NCBI GenBank assembly: GCA_905234835.1
Contig: CAJOIZ010000001.1
Location: forward strand, 62,001-126,000
Reading direction: 5' to 3'
Length of the DNA stretch: 64,000 nt
Source of the DNA: Paludibacteraceae bacterium
GTDB taxonomy: Bacteria > Bacteroidota > Bacteroidia > Bacteroidales > Paludibacteraceae
The notes below the pieces were generated by a model. It made no database searches and had not been told where the DNA came from. It saw nothing but the letters and a program-made list of their open reading frames with translations. The position numbers were made by a program, and so were the translations under genes. This document shows, in pieces, positions 16,096 to 26,178 of the stretch. Numbering within the stretch: position 1 is the stretch's first letter; every line of letters starts with the position of its first letter.

Positions 16096-17832
16096 TTATT
16101 TCATCCCGTTTACAGCCAACAGGAACTCATCGTTATCGTTGGTACGCTCCATATAAGTGCGCAGTTTCTCCATCGCCTCCATACCATTCATATCGCTCAA
16201 CTGCTTGCGGATCATCCACATACGGCTCAACACTTCAGGAGGCAACAGCAGATCGTCACGGCGCGTCGAACTAGCAGGTATATCCACGGCAGGGAAGATA
16301 CGTTTGTTCGCCAATTTGCGGTCGAGTTGCAACTCCATATTACCCGTTCCCTTGAACTCCTCGAAGATAAGGTCGTCCATCTTGCTGCCTGTTTCCGTAA
16401 GGGCTGTAGCGATGATAGTCAAACTACCGCCGAACTCGATGTTACGAGCGGCTCCAAAGAAACGCTTGGGTTTGTGCAGAGCCTGCGCCTCCACACCACC
16501 CGAAAGGACTTTTCCACTTGCAGGTGCCACCGTATTGTAGGCACGAGCAAGGCGCGTAATCGAGTCAAGCAGGATAACCACATCGTGACCGCTCTCAACG
16601 AGTCGTTTGGCTTTCTCATGGACGATATTCGCCACCTTAACATGGTTCTCGGCAGGTTCGTCAAAGGTGGAAGCAATCACTTCGCCATTGACCGAACGCG
16701 CCATATCCGTAACCTCTTCGGGTCGTTCATCTATGAGCAGGACAATCATATACACCTCGGGATGATTAGCCGCGATAGCGTTGGCTATATCCTTGAGCAG
16801 AACTGTTTTTCCAGTTTTCGGCTGGGCGACAATCAGTCCGCGCTGTCCTTTGCCAATGGGGGCGAAGAGGTCAATGATACGAATGCTCAACGGATCGCTC
16901 TTGTCGCCCTTACACAGCCGGAATTTCTCGTTCGGGAAAAGCGGTGTCAGATTCTCAAAAGCGGTGCGTGTCTTGGCTTTCTCAGGGGACAGACCGTTAA
17001 TGCGGATTACCTTGTCCATCGGGAAATACTTGTCCGCATCGCGGTTGGCACGAATGGTGCACTCCACCGTATCGCCCGGCTTGAGACCGTACTGGCGTAT
17101 CTGCTGGCCGCTCACATACACATCATCGGGCGATGAAAGGTAATTATAATCCGCTGACCGCAGGAAACCATAGCCGTCAGACGCACATTCCAGCGTACCC
17201 ATCGCCACCACTTTCTCACCAAAATCCACCATCTGGGGCTGATTAGGTTGGGGCTGATTAGGCTCTTTCTTCTGCTGTTTCTGTTCCTGTTCGGGAACCA
17301 CCTTTTCCGCTTTCTCCTCCGTTTCAACCTTTTCCGAGACCTTTTCTTGCGCAGGTTCCGGCTTTTTATTTTTCGCTATTACGGCGGTATTCTCCTCAGC
17401 AGGCAACAGGTCAAGAGTCAGTTCCTTTCCTTGCTTGTCACTGCTTTTCGCTTTGCTTTTGCGTTTCTTCGGTTGCACAGTTTCCTCCGCAACAAGTTGT
17501 GGTTCCGCTTTTTCCGTTTCAAGAGAAGTGGTATTCACTGCTGCCAATACCTGTTCGGCCTTGGTGTTCTGGATATCCACTTTTTCCGGCTCGCGTTTCA
17601 CGCGTTTGCGTTCGCGTTTCCCTGTTTGCACGGCACGTTTTTCGGTCTGCTGACGTTCCTTCTTGGTACGTTCCGCAGGCATAGCCGCCTGCTGTTCCGC
17701 CTGCGCATCCAATATTTCATAAACAAGAGTCATCTGGTCTTTGGTATGACCCACGCGCACACCCATCTGGCGCGCAATCTCTTTCAGTTTGTCAAGTGTC
17801 AATGACTCCAATGTCTTCTTTTCGTATAACAT
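16096..17832 (-). CDS. rho: transcription termination factor Rho, with Bacteroidetes-type insertion
   Basis: This hexameric RNA helicase terminates transcription. The 578-residue chain is longer than the E. coli protein. Residues about 8-50 form the Rho-N domain ([18 protein letters not shown]). Residues about 50-205 are a charged, low-complexity insert rich in Lys, Glu and Gln (with [10 protein letters not shown]). The RNA-binding cold-shock-like domain ([25 protein letters not shown]) comes next. The ATPase follows, with Walker [25 protein letters not shown] and [13 protein letters not shown]. The insert is a known feature of Bacteroidetes Rho. The downstream aroQ starts 4 nt after the stop. 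Confidence 0.96.
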   Translation of the reverse strand: MLYEKKTLESLTLDKLKEIARQMGVRVGHTKDQMTLVYEILDAQAEQQAAMPAERTKKERQQTEKRAVQTGKRERKRVKREPEKVDIQNTKAEQVLAAVNTTSLETEKAEPQLVAEETVQPKKRKSKAKSSDKQGKELTLDLLPAEENTAVIAKNKKPEPAQEKVSEKVETEEKAEKVVPEQEQKQQKKEPNQPQPNQPQMVDFGEKVVAMGTLECASDGYGFLRSADYNYLSSPDDVYVSGQQIRQYGLKPGDTVECTIRANRDADKYFPMDKVIRINGLSPEKAKTRTAFENLTPLFPNEKFRLCKGDKSDPLSIRIIDLFAPIGKGQRGLIVAQPKTGKTVLLKDIANAIAANHPEVYMIVLLIDERPEEVTDMARSVNGEVIASTFDEPAENHVKVANIVHEKAKRLVESGHDVVILLDSITRLARAYNTVAPASGKVLSGGVEAQALHKPKRFFGAARNIEFGGSLTIIATALTETGSKMDDLIFEEFKGTGNMELQLDRKLANKRIFPAVDIPASSTRRDDLLLPPEVLSRMWMIRKQLSDMNGMEAMEKLRTYMERTNDNDEFLLAVNGMK

Positions 17833-17872
17833 AATATAAGATCGAGATTATGAATAATGCTTTGTTGTTTCG

Positions 17873-19828
17873 TTATTTGTATTTTTTTGCCTGTTGTTTG
17901 GCTTGTTCACGTGCAAGACGCTGCTGCTCCTGCTGTATCTTTTCCAGACGTGCCATCAGCCCTGTCCTTTTCGGTTGTGAGGCGCGCTTTTTGGCATTTG
18001 CCTCCATCTGTGCAAGCAGTTTCTCGTCATCAATCGACCAACGGAAAATCATCGTTTGGAGGATAGTGAAGCCCAACGAGATTGTATAATAATAACTCAA
18101 TCCGGCCGCATAATCGTTGAAGATGAAGAGGAACATCAGCGGCATCAAGTACATCATCCATTTCATGAACTTCATATTCGGGTCGGTAGCCTGCTGCTGC
18201 ATCGTAATGAACGTGTAGCCAAAGTTAGCCACAGTCATTATCAGACAGAAGAGCGACAAATGGTCACCCAAAAGGAAGATTGGTGTATCCCACGTCAAGA
18301 TAGCATCGTAAGTCGAAAGGTCTTCCGCCCACCAGAGAGACTGACCGCGCAGTTCGATGGCAGTCGGGAAGAACCAGAACATCGCCATCAGCACGGGGAA
18401 TTGGAATAGCATCGGCAGACAGCCGGACATAGGACTTACCCCTGCACGGCTATACAAAGCCATTGTCGCTTGCTGGCGCTCCTGCATTTTTTCCGGCGGG
18501 TACTTGGCGTTAATCTCATCAATCTGCGGACGGAGAACGCGCATCTTGGCGGATGAACGGTAGGATGCAAACACAAACGGCAGGATAATCAATTTGATAA
18601 CCAGCGTCATCAGCAGAATAACAATACCGATATGCAACCCCCAGCCCATAAAGATGTCGAACATCGGGATAACCAGCACCTTGTTAATCCAAGCCACAAT
18701 TTTCCAACCTAACGGCACCAGTTCCTTGAGGTGCAGTTTCATCTCAGCAGGCAGGTCATCATCATATGCTTTGAGCGTGTTGTAATGGTTCGGACCGAAA
18801 TACCAACGGAAAGCGGTGATGTTCTGACCAGTCAGGTCAAAGTCAACCGAGGCTTTTGTTTCGTATTGCTTGACATAGCGTGTGTAAGCGTCTTGCGGAG
18901 TTGATTCAAATTCGGCAGATGTGAGCGAATTGTCGGCAATGAGAACTATCGAGAAGAACTGGTCCTTATAGCCAATCCAACGAACACGAGCTGTTTCACG
19001 CTTTGAATCATTTTTCGACTCGCTGAGCTGCTCCATGTCACCTCCGACAAGCATATACTGCAAACGGGCATAACGCTCCTCAAATTTACGCCCGCGCTCA
19101 TGCTGCGGAATCATCTGCCTCCACTTCATTTCAAGCGAATTGACGTTCTGTGCCAATACGTATTGCACGTTGTGCGGACTAATGACAAAGTCAATCATAT
19201 ACTCGTCCGGCAACATCGTATAAATGAAGTCGATATAAGCGTCCTCCACATCCGTCTTGAGACGCAAAGTAAGTATCTGCCGATCCTCTGCATTACCGAT
19301 AACAGACGACTCTTCGACCGGCACAAAATACAGTTGGTCGGTTGAGAGGATGCGGTTGTTTGCTGTAATGAGCGTGAAAGCGAGCGAAGACTCTTCGCCA
19401 CGGAAGAGACAAAGCGGGTTAAGCGTGTCGCCATAGGCTTTGTACTCCTTCAATTCGGCACGCTCTACACGTCCTCCTTTGTTGGCTATATAAAGACGAA
19501 TCTTGCTGTTTTCCAGCACGGTGGTTCTCTCTTCGGCCTGTGCAGAAACAGCAAACGGACCGTAGGTGGCGGCGATACGATCCTGCAAATCCTGCAAAGA
19601 AGCCGTGTCCGCCTCTTGACCGACGGGAAAAGCATTTGTTTCTTGTATTTGCGCGGAAATCTCCTCTGAAAGCCGTTGCGCCTCCGCCTCTATCTGCTGT
19701 GCGGCACGAATACTGTCCTGAACGCGCTGGCGTTCCGCCATCTCTTCTTCCGACGGACGGTTCAGCAACGAAAATCCGACGATGATTGCGGCTATCAACA
19801 AAAAGCCAATCCAAGTGTTTTTATCCAT
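17873..19828 (-). CDS. yidC: membrane protein insertase YidC
   Basis: This 651-residue inner-membrane insertase and chaperone works with or without Sec. It has an N-terminal TM (NTWIGFLLIAAIIVGFSLLN), a Glu/Gln-rich linker, and a large periplasmic beta-supersandwich domain (to about 370). The conserved 60KD_IMP core follows, with IPMFDIFMGWGLHIGIVILLM, GVSPMSGCLPMLFQFPVLMAMFW and PLMFLFIFNDYAAGLSYYY. The C-terminus is basic (KKRASQPKRTG...QQAKKYK), as needed for ribosome contact. Size and layout are normal for Bacteroidetes. It lies between folA and rho on the minus strand. Confidence 0.96.
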   Translation of the reverse strand: MDKNTWIGFLLIAAIIVGFSLLNRPSEEEMAERQRVQDSIRAAQQIEAEAQRLSEEISAQIQETNAFPVGQEADTASLQDLQDRIAATYGPFAVSAQAEERTTVLENSKIRLYIANKGGRVERAELKEYKAYGDTLNPLCLFRGEESSLAFTLITANNRILSTDQLYFVPVEESSVIGNAEDRQILTLRLKTDVEDAYIDFIYTMLPDEYMIDFVISPHNVQYVLAQNVNSLEMKWRQMIPQHERGRKFEERYARLQYMLVGGDMEQLSESKNDSKRETARVRWIGYKDQFFSIVLIADNSLTSAEFESTPQDAYTRYVKQYETKASVDFDLTGQNITAFRWYFGPNHYNTLKAYDDDLPAEMKLHLKELVPLGWKIVAWINKVLVIPMFDIFMGWGLHIGIVILLMTLVIKLIILPFVFASYRSSAKMRVLRPQIDEINAKYPPEKMQERQQATMALYSRAGVSPMSGCLPMLFQFPVLMAMFWFFPTAIELRGQSLWWAEDLSTYDAILTWDTPIFLLGDHLSLFCLIMTVANFGYTFITMQQQATDPNMKFMKWMMYLMPLMFLFIFNDYAAGLSYYYTISLGFTILQTMIFRWSIDDEKLLAQMEANAKKRASQPKRTGLMARLEKIQQEQQRLAREQAKQQAKKYK

Positions 19829-19896
19829 TTCAGGGTATTATGTTTTTACATGATTATTATTCTACTTTGATGTAGTACAAGGATTCTATTTCGGAA

Positions 19897-20424
19897 TCAT
19901 TTGTTCCTTAGATACTCCTCGAAAGAGAAGTCGTAAGGGTTGTTGTCGTCAGCAGAGAAGGTTTCCCTGCTAACAAGTTGCCAACTATTCATATCCATGG
20001 CAGGAAAGAGCGTATCGGCATCGGGAAAAGTATGGTGAATGCGGGTGACATACAGACGGTCAGCGTGAGGCAGCATCTGCTCATAAACCTGTCCGCCACC
20101 GATAATGAAAATTTCGTTATCGGTATCTATCGGAGTATCCTGCATTTTCTGTTTACTCTGATTATTCATTGCCACAATTTCTTCTATGCTTCTTACAATC
20201 TCCGCTCCCTCAAAGAGTGCAGCATCCTGCCGCGTGAGGACTACATTGCGGCGATTGGGAAGCGGACGGCGGGGCAGTGACAGATACGTGCGGCTACCCA
20301 TCACAACTGTATGCCCGGTGGTGAGTGCTTTGAAATGCTTCAAGTCCGCCGACAAGTGGCAGAGGAGACTACCTCCTTTGCCGATGGCATTCTGTTCGTC
20401 TATTGCAACGATTATATTCAACAA
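19897..20424 (-). CDS. folA: dihydrofolate reductase (non-ATG start)
   Basis: This 175-residue enzyme makes tetrahydrofolate from dihydrofolate with NADPH. Matches to the family are LNIIVAIDEQNAIGKGG, LLCHLSADLKHFKALT, VVMGSRTYLSLPRRPLPNR, NVVLTR, and IFIIGGGQVYEQMLPHADRLYVT. It lies directly downstream of thyA, the enzyme that generates dihydrofolate, so the two form a folate-recycling pair. No ATG is available before the conserved N-terminus. The start appears to be TTG at 20424, or an ATT further upstream, which may keep expression low. Confidence 0.95.
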   Translation of the reverse strand: MLNIIVAIDEQNAIGKGGSLLCHLSADLKHFKALTTGHTVVMGSRTYLSLPRRPLPNRRNVVLTRQDAALFEGAEIVRSIEEIVAMNNQSKQKMQDTPIDTDNEIFIIGGGQVYEQMLPHADRLYVTRIHHTFPDADTLFPAMDMNSWQLVSRETFSADDNNPYDFSFEEYLRNK

Positions 20425-20442
20425 TGTAATTTTAATGATTTA

Positions 20443-21237
20443 TCATACCGACACCACTCCTGCTATATGGGGGTGCGGGTCGTAGTTAACAAGTCGGAAG
20501 TCTTCGTATTCAAACGAAAAGAGGTCTTTCTTTTCGGGATTAATCAGCATCGTAGGCAATGGTCGTGGTTCGCGGGTCAGTTGCAGCCGAACCTGATCAA
20601 GGTGGTTGAGGTAGATATGCGCATCGCCCAACGTATGTACAAAGTCGCCAGTCTGCAAGCCCGTGACCTGCGCCATCATCCGGAGCAGCAACGCATAGGA
20701 GGCAATGTTGAACGGCACACCGAGGAACACATCCGCACTGCGCTGGTATAGCTGCAAACTCAATTTTCCGTCCGCCACATAGAACTGGAACAGACAATGA
20801 CATGGCGGCAATGCCATAGCATCCACTTGAGCAGGATTCCATGCAGTGACCATCATACGCCGCGAGTCAGGATTATGCTTAATCTGTTCGACTACATTCG
20901 TTATCTGATCTATCACACCGCCGTCATAATCCTTCCATCTGCGCCATTGCTCTCCATAAACCGGACCTAATTCGCCATCAGCGTCAGCCCACTCGTTCCA
21001 TATACGCACTCCGTGTTCCTGCAGATAGTGTACGTTGGTATCCCCCTGCAAGAACCAGAGCAACTCATAGATAATGCTTTTCAGGTGCAGTTTCTTGGTA
21101 GTCAGCAGCGGAAATCCGTCAGCCATCGGGAAGCGCATCTGATAGCCAAAAACAGAGATTGTACCCGTTCCTGTACGGTCGTGTTTGACGGTTCCGTGTT
21201 CAAGGATATGCCGACAAAGGTCTAGATACTGACGCAT
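20443..21237 (-). CDS. thyA: thymidylate synthase
   Basis: This 264-residue enzyme methylates dUMP to dTMP with methylenetetrahydrofolate, yielding dihydrofolate for the adjacent folA product. It shows [17 protein letters not shown], the active-site Cys in [34 protein letters not shown], and [12 protein letters not shown]. The length equals the E. coli enzyme. It starts 4 nt after the stop of the PorE-like gene, and folA follows 18 nt after its stop. Co-transcription of porE-like, thyA and folA is likely. Confidence 0.97.
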   Translation of the reverse strand: MRQYLDLCRHILEHGTVKHDRTGTGTISVFGYQMRFPMADGFPLLTTKKLHLKSIIYELLWFLQGDTNVHYLQEHGVRIWNEWADADGELGPVYGEQWRRWKDYDGGVIDQITNVVEQIKHNPDSRRMMVTAWNPAQVDAMALPPCHCLFQFYVADGKLSLQLYQRSADVFLGVPFNIASYALLLRMMAQVTGLQTGDFVHTLGDAHIYLNHLDQVRLQLTREPRPLPTMLINPEKKDLFSFEYEDFRLVNYDPHPHIAGVVSV

Positions 21238-21241
21238 AAAT

Positions 21242-23338
21242 TTAGTAGAGATTGTAGGTTGTTTTGAGTACTTTGAACTCCGTGCGGCGGTTAATCTGGT
21301 TGCATATCTCCTGTTGCTCTTTGGTCAGCGAAGAGATGAATGCTTCGTCCAATACCTGCTCTTCGGGGATAAAGGAGTATTCCCTATGCATCGCCTCGGT
21401 GGCGACTACCGGCATATTCTCACCATAGCCAACAGGGGTCAGGCGGGCGGCTTCAATGCCATTGCTGATAAGGAAATCCACGCACGATTGCGCACGTTTC
21501 TCGCTCAAAACAAGGTTGCTCACCGAGTCTCCCACCATATCAGTGTGTGCACTCAGTTCGATTGTTATATTCGGATTGTCTTTGAGCAGTTTGACCAGTC
21601 CCATCAGTTCCTGAGATGACGCTTCCGTCAGTTCCCACTTGCCGAACTCGTAGAAGACGTTGTTCATCTTGACGGGTTTGGAAACGGAAGTCAGCACAAA
21701 ATCCTGTTTGTATGTTCTGCTGTCGCTAATACCAGCGGTGGTCACTTCCTGTTTCTGGTTGAGGTAGCCCCGAGAGGTCGCCAGCATCACGTACTTGGCA
21801 TCAGGCTGCAGACGCATCTTGTAAGTGCCATCGCGACGGACAGGTACTTTCTGGTTCGTTCCGTCCGTACCTACCAGCCGCAGTACGCCGTCCGATAGCG
21901 GTTCGCCCTGCTCGTCCTGTAGCGTCCCTTCCACCGTCAGCACCAGTTCTGGCATGACAAAACGGAATATGCGGTCGTTCTTGCTCTTCTTCTGGTCGCG
22001 GTTGGATGAGAAAAAGCCGTTCTCCGTCGTTCCCTCGAAGGTAATACCGAAATCGTCCTCCCTGCTGTTGAACGGCATGCCCATATTGATGAGTGAATAG
22101 ACAGGCAGTTTGTTAGCTCCGTAAGTGGTGTCGCGTCCTGCGGGAACGGCTCTAAAGATGTCCAGTCCGCCGTACCCAGGATGTCCCTTGGAGGAGAAAT
22201 ACAGCGTTCCGTCCTTGCGCACGCTCGGGAACAATTCATCGTCCGACGTGTTGATCTGCGGGCCGAGGTTCTGCACATCGCCCCATGTGGTGTTCTCGCC
22301 CACAGCGCGGTACAGATCCTTGCCGCCATACCCGCCGGGTGCATCGCTCACGAAATACAGCGTGTCGCCAGTAGCGTTGATGGCAGGATGACCAACCGAT
22401 ATGCTACTATCCTGGAACAGTTTGATCTGTTGGGGTTCACCCCACTCTCCCCCTGCACGGGCAGACACGTAAATCTGCGTCCCCAGGTCCTGTCCGTTCA
22501 CGGGTTGCGAGGCAGTAAAGAACATAGTCGTTCCGTCCGCCGTGAACGAGCATACACCTATTTCCAGCGTTCCTGCTTTTTGTGCGGTCTGCGTGGAGTC
22601 CGACTGCTGCTGTTCTTCGCCAGCACCTTCCTCTTCGCCCGTACCGAACAATCCCTGCGCGGGATTGATGTCGGTCCATTTGCCATTAGCATCCTTACGG
22701 GCGGAGAACAGGTTGAACGTCTGCTTGCCCGTCACGGGACTGGTGCGGAGAGTTGTCTTTTTCTTGGAAACGGGGCGGTTGGAAGTGAACATTACCGCAT
22801 CCGCGTCATCGCCTATGAATACGGGGGCGAAATTGCCCGAACGTTTGCGGTTAAACTCCTTAGCGGGAGTCACTTTGAGGCGTGTAGGTGTCTGCTGCCA
22901 CGTCTTTACCTGTTCGCAAGCGTACTTGCCCGCCTGTGCCACGTATGAGCCGGGCGCGTTCTGCAGGTAGATGGTGTAGTTCTTAGCCGCGTCCGTGTAT
23001 TTGCCCGCATATTGCTGGCACTGCGCAAGACGCAGATAGACAATCGAATCCTGGTACTTGAGTTTAACTGCGTTCTTGTAACAGGTGATAGCAGACGCGC
23101 TGTTCAACACGCGATAGCACTCACCCTGCCGGAAAGCCAGGGCCGCTTTCTGCGCCTTGTTCACCTTGCTATCCAGTTTCGGGTAAATCTGTTTGTACTG
23201 CTTTGCCGCCTCGTAGTATTCGCCTATAGCATAATGCCGGTCCGCCTTGCGGATTCGCGACTGAAGGCTGCACGCGGTCATGCCGCTCAGAAGGGCGGCA
23301 CAACCGATGCAAAGAAAGATATGCTTAATCCAATTCAT
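21242..23338 (-). CDS. porE: PorE-like OmpA-family lipoprotein (TPR, beta-propeller, regulatory domain, OmpA)
   Basis: This 698-residue lipoprotein (signal with lipobox LLSGMTACS) has the domain order of T9SS PorE. TPR repeats occupy about 25-150 ([33 protein letters not shown]). PD40/WD40-like propeller blades follow at about 165-455 ([56 protein letters not shown]). A carboxypeptidase-like regulatory domain is next (about 465-550). The C-terminal OmpA domain (about 560-698) has [19 protein letters not shown] and [18 protein letters not shown]. OmpA domains bind peptidoglycan, so the protein would tether the T9SS to the cell wall. It overlaps the DUF1015 gene by 14 nt and precedes thyA by 4 nt. 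Confidence 0.85.
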   Translation of the reverse strand: MNWIKHIFLCIGCAALLSGMTACSLQSRIRKADRHYAIGEYYEAAKQYKQIYPKLDSKVNKAQKAALAFRQGECYRVLNSASAITCYKNAVKLKYQDSIVYLRLAQCQQYAGKYTDAAKNYTIYLQNAPGSYVAQAGKYACEQVKTWQQTPTRLKVTPAKEFNRKRSGNFAPVFIGDDADAVMFTSNRPVSKKKTTLRTSPVTGKQTFNLFSARKDANGKWTDINPAQGLFGTGEEEGAGEEQQQSDSTQTAQKAGTLEIGVCSFTADGTTMFFTASQPVNGQDLGTQIYVSARAGGEWGEPQQIKLFQDSSISVGHPAINATGDTLYFVSDAPGGYGGKDLYRAVGENTTWGDVQNLGPQINTSDDELFPSVRKDGTLYFSSKGHPGYGGLDIFRAVPAGRDTTYGANKLPVYSLINMGMPFNSREDDFGITFEGTTENGFFSSNRDQKKSKNDRIFRFVMPELVLTVEGTLQDEQGEPLSDGVLRLVGTDGTNQKVPVRRDGTYKMRLQPDAKYVMLATSRGYLNQKQEVTTAGISDSRTYKQDFVLTSVSKPVKMNNVFYEFGKWELTEASSQELMGLVKLLKDNPNITIELSAHTDMVGDSVSNLVLSEKRAQSCVDFLISNGIEAARLTPVGYGENMPVVATEAMHREYSFIPEEQVLDEAFISSLTKEQQEICNQINRRTEFKVLKTTYNLY

Positions 23339-24569
23339 GTATTACCAGACCGCTGCGCAGTTTGGGTTCAAACCATGTTGTTTTGGGAGGCATGATGTTG
23401 CCCGTGTCCGCGATGTCAATAATCTGCTGCATGGTAACAGGATAAAGCGCGAGAGCCACTTTCATCTCGCCCGAATCGACACGGCGTTTGAGTTCGCCAA
23501 GACCGCGGATTCCACCAACGAAGTCGATACGCTTGTCGCTGCGCAGGTCCTTAATACCGAGAATCTTGTCGAGAATGAGGTTCGAAGAGATGGTCACATC
23601 CAGCACGCCAATGGGGTCCTGGTCATTATAGCGGCCTGCCTTCGCGGTCAGGCTGTACCAGTTGCCACCGAGATAAAGCGAGAAGTTATGCAGACGGTCG
23701 GGCTTGTAGATGTCAGCACCTTTCTTCTCCACCACGAAGTCCTCTTCCAACGCCTTGAGGAACTGCTCCTCTGTCAAGCCGTTCAGGTCTTTGACCACGC
23801 GGTTGTAGTCGATGATATTCAGCTGGTTGTCGGGGAAGCATACGGCAAGGAAATAGTTGTATTCCTCTTTGCCTGTATGGTTGGGGTTCTGCTGCTTGCG
23901 CTCATTGCCCACAAGAGCGGCAGCTGCGCTGCGGTGGTGTCCGTCGGCTATGTACATAGCAGGAATCTGTGCCACCAATTCAGTGATGCGCTTGATATCC
24001 TGCTCGTCGTCAATTACCCAGAACTTGTGTCCAAAGCCGTCAATCTGCGCCACGAAGTCGTATTCGGGGGTCTTGGCGGTATATTTGGCGATAATCTTGT
24101 CCAGTTCGTCCACGTGCTTGTATGCGAAGAAGACGGGTTCGATGTTGGCGTTGTTCACGCGCACATGCTTCATACGGTCCTCTTCCTTGTCGCGGCGGGT
24201 CAGTTCGTGCTTTTTAATCTTACCCTCCATATAGTCCTCGAAATTGGCAGCCACCACCAGACCGTACTGCGTGCGATCGCCCATTGTCTGCGCATAAACG
24301 TAGTAGTTCTCTTTGGCATCCTGCACCAGCCAACCATTCTTCTTAAACAGGTCGAAATGCTCGCGTGCGGACTGATACACTTTCGGATCATGCTCGTCCG
24401 TACCCGGCTCGAAATTGATTTCGGGCTTGATAATGTGATACAGCGACTTCTCATTACCCTCGGCTTCCTTGCGGGCCTCTTCTGAATTCAACACATCGTA
24501 AGGACGACTGTTCACTTGCAGCACATACTGCTTCGGCGGACGAACACCGCGAAAAGGTTTAATTCTCAT
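23325..24569 (-). CDS. DUF1015 family protein
   Basis: This 414-residue cytoplasmic protein is of the DUF1015 family. It begins MRIKPFRGVRPPKQYV, with SRPYDVLNSEEAR, and contains the family's AMYIADGHHRSAAA block. The middle carries FFAYKHVDELDKIIAKY. The C-terminus has KRIDFVGGIRGLGELKRRVDSGE and [22 protein letters not shown]. Many Bacteroidetes carry this gene near serC/serA, but no serine-pathway gene is visible here. The biochemical role is not established. It overlaps the porE-like gene by 14 nt, suggesting one transcript. Confidence 0.9.
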   Translation of the reverse strand: MRIKPFRGVRPPKQYVLQVNSRPYDVLNSEEARKEAEGNEKSLYHIIKPEINFEPGTDEHDPKVYQSAREHFDLFKKNGWLVQDAKENYYVYAQTMGDRTQYGLVVAANFEDYMEGKIKKHELTRRDKEEDRMKHVRVNNANIEPVFFAYKHVDELDKIIAKYTAKTPEYDFVAQIDGFGHKFWVIDDEQDIKRITELVAQIPAMYIADGHHRSAAAALVGNERKQQNPNHTGKEEYNYFLAVCFPDNQLNIIDYNRVVKDLNGLTEEQFLKALEEDFVVEKKGADIYKPDRLHNFSLYLGGNWYSLTAKAGRYNDQDPIGVLDVTISSNLILDKILGIKDLRSDKRIDFVGGIRGLGELKRRVDSGEMKVALALYPVTMQQIIDIADTGNIMPPKTTWFEPKLRSGLVIHELD

Positions 24570-24611
24570 AGTGAAAATTGTTTGGTTTATTGTTGTTTAT
24601 GGATTGTATGT

Positions 24612-24992
24612 TCAGTGTTTATCAGGCTGCTTATCGGGCTGCCTGTCAGACTGTTTACCCATTGCGCATGTGCCGTTGAACTGGGCATTGGGTTCAACAA
24701 TCAAGGTCTGAGTGTGCACATCGCCTTTCATACGGCTTGTAGCGCGCAGAGCCAGCGTCTGCTGTACGTTCACCTTGCCTTCCACCAGTCCCATCACTTC
24801 GGCGTTCTGGCAGTCGATGGTGCCGTTCACATGGCCCTTCTCGCCTATTACCACTTTGCCGCTACACTGCAAGTCACCTTCCACGTGACCATCTATACGA
24901 ATATCCGAATCGGCTATGATAGTGCCGATTATCTTGCTGCCGGACGTCAATGCATTATAAAGCGTCCCGACCTGCTGTTGTGTCGTTGCCAT
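24612..24992 (-). CDS. bactofilin (polymer-forming cytoskeletal protein)
   Basis: This 126-residue bactofilin is essentially all beta-helix: GTIIADSDIRIDGHVEGDLQCSGK, VVIGEKGHVNGTIDCQNAEV, GLVEGKVNVQQTLALRATSR, MKGDVHTQTLIVEPNAQFNG. Each turn is about 17 residues, as in the family. A short polar C-terminus (KQSDRQPDKQPDKH) follows. Bactofilins self-assemble into filaments that organise the envelope or cell-wall enzymes; the MltG gene lies just upstream on the same strand. I start at ATG 24992 because a promoter at 25019-25050 lies across the longer TTG-started frame. Confidence 0.9.
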   Translation of the reverse strand: MATTQQQVGTLYNALTSGSKIIGTIIADSDIRIDGHVEGDLQCSGKVVIGEKGHVNGTIDCQNAEVMGLVEGKVNVQQTLALRATSRMKGDVHTQTLIVEPNAQFNGTCAMGKQSDRQPDKQPDKH

Positions 24993-25018
24993 AGGAAAAT
25001 ATAATTTAGAAAAGCGCA

Positions 25019-25050
25019 CAAAAGTACGGTTTATATTGTTACCAAACAAA
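25019..25050 (-). promoter_or_regulatory. Bacteroidetes-type promoter for the bactofilin gene
   Basis: On the minus strand, TACTTTTG (25026-25019) is preceded by TTTG (25050-25047) with a 20-nt spacer. It fixes the bactofilin start at 24992. Confidence 0.75.
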
Positions 25051-25130
25051 ACTTTTTCACTTTTTTTCTTGCCACAGGCATTTTGATACCGTTAGCAAGC
25101 CTTTTTTCTGCTTTCTTGCAGTTCTCTTAC

Positions 25131-26177
25131 TCACTTTATTCCCCGCTCATTCAAGGCGGTTTGATACCGTCTGGCGACTGCTGCGTGCTGTGCAAATGTC
25201 ACCGAGAAGACATGCGTACCGCTGAAATCCGGATTAGCGCACATATACAGCACCTTCGTCGGCGGAGCATTCAGCACTGCATCCACTGTTGACCCCTGCG
25301 TACAACGGATTGGTCCCGGAGGAAGTCCCTGGTTCTTGTATGTGTTGTAGGGGGAGTCAATTGCCAAATGGCGTTTCAGGACTCTCCTTGTCTTGAAATT
25401 GCCGTTCGCAAAGATAACCGTCGGACACGCCTGCAGGCACATTCCTTTGCGCAAACGGTTCAGATAGAGAGCGGCTATCTGCGGGTACTCAATCTTCCTG
25501 TTCGTTTCGGACTCCACGATGCTTGCGAGCGTAACAACCTCTTCGCGGCTCAAGCCCAAACTATCCGCTTTGTGCTGACGCTCAGCAGTCCAGAATGCGT
25601 CATACTCTCTTCGCATACGGTCGAACAGCCGGTCTGCATCATACGTCCAATAGACCTCATACGTGTTCGGAATGAACATACACACTGCCGTCTCGCGGTT
25701 CAGTCCGTACTTCGCCATGTAGGCAGCAGAGTCCAAACAACTAATTAGGGTGGCAGAATCCATCAGCAGCTGCTCTGCCAATCTGCCTGCCAACTGCTCG
25801 CGGGTACGTATCTGGTTGGTCCACGTGATATGAACAGGGGACTCTATGCCCTGCTGAACGCGGCGTATGAGGTGCTTATCACCTATGCGGGCAGGGAAAC
25901 GATAGTAGCCAGGGCGAGGAGACGTATAGAGAAGGTGCTTCTTGTGCCAACGCCAATCGCGCAACGAATATACATGATAATCAGCTTGCATCATCGAGAG
26001 CAGGCTATCCGCATCCATATCGGGATAAACATAATAGCCGTGCGGTTCACCATCCATACTCTCGTAGTTGCAGACCTCCATACGGTACCACTGCTCAGCG
26101 ATGAGTCCCGCCGTCACCAACAGCGATAGCAGTACCACGCCCGTAACTATCCATATTATCTTTCTTCGACCTGTCAT
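25131..26177 (-). CDS. mltG: endolytic murein transglycosylase MltG
   Basis: This 348-residue inner-membrane lytic transglycosylase cuts nascent glycan strands in the periplasm. A single N-terminal TM (IIWIVTGVVLLSLLVTAGLI) is followed by the YceG-like region. Diagnostic parts are FIPNTYEVYWTYDADRLFDRM, the catalytic Glu in TLASIVESETN, AALYLNRLRKGM, and DSPYNTYKNQGLPPGPI. The C-terminal block VDAVLNAPPTKVLYMCANPD...HVFSVTFAQH is also typical. It begins 1 nt after prfA ends and is probably the last gene of ffh-prfA-mltG. Confidence 0.94.
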   Translation of the reverse strand: MTGRRKIIWIVTGVVLLSLLVTAGLIAEQWYRMEVCNYESMDGEPHGYYVYPDMDADSLLSMMQADYHVYSLRDWRWHKKHLLYTSPRPGYYRFPARIGDKHLIRRVQQGIESPVHITWTNQIRTREQLAGRLAEQLLMDSATLISCLDSAAYMAKYGLNRETAVCMFIPNTYEVYWTYDADRLFDRMRREYDAFWTAERQHKADSLGLSREEVVTLASIVESETNRKIEYPQIAALYLNRLRKGMCLQACPTVIFANGNFKTRRVLKRHLAIDSPYNTYKNQGLPPGPIRCTQGSTVDAVLNAPPTKVLYMCANPDFSGTHVFSVTFAQHAAVARRYQTALNERGIK

Positions 26178-26178
26178 C

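Noticed and set aside
16036..17136. 366-codon open frame on the plus strand
   Set aside because: Shadow of rho on the other strand; no motif.
23280..24485. 401-codon open frame on the plus strand
   Set aside because: Shadow of the DUF1015 gene on the other strand.
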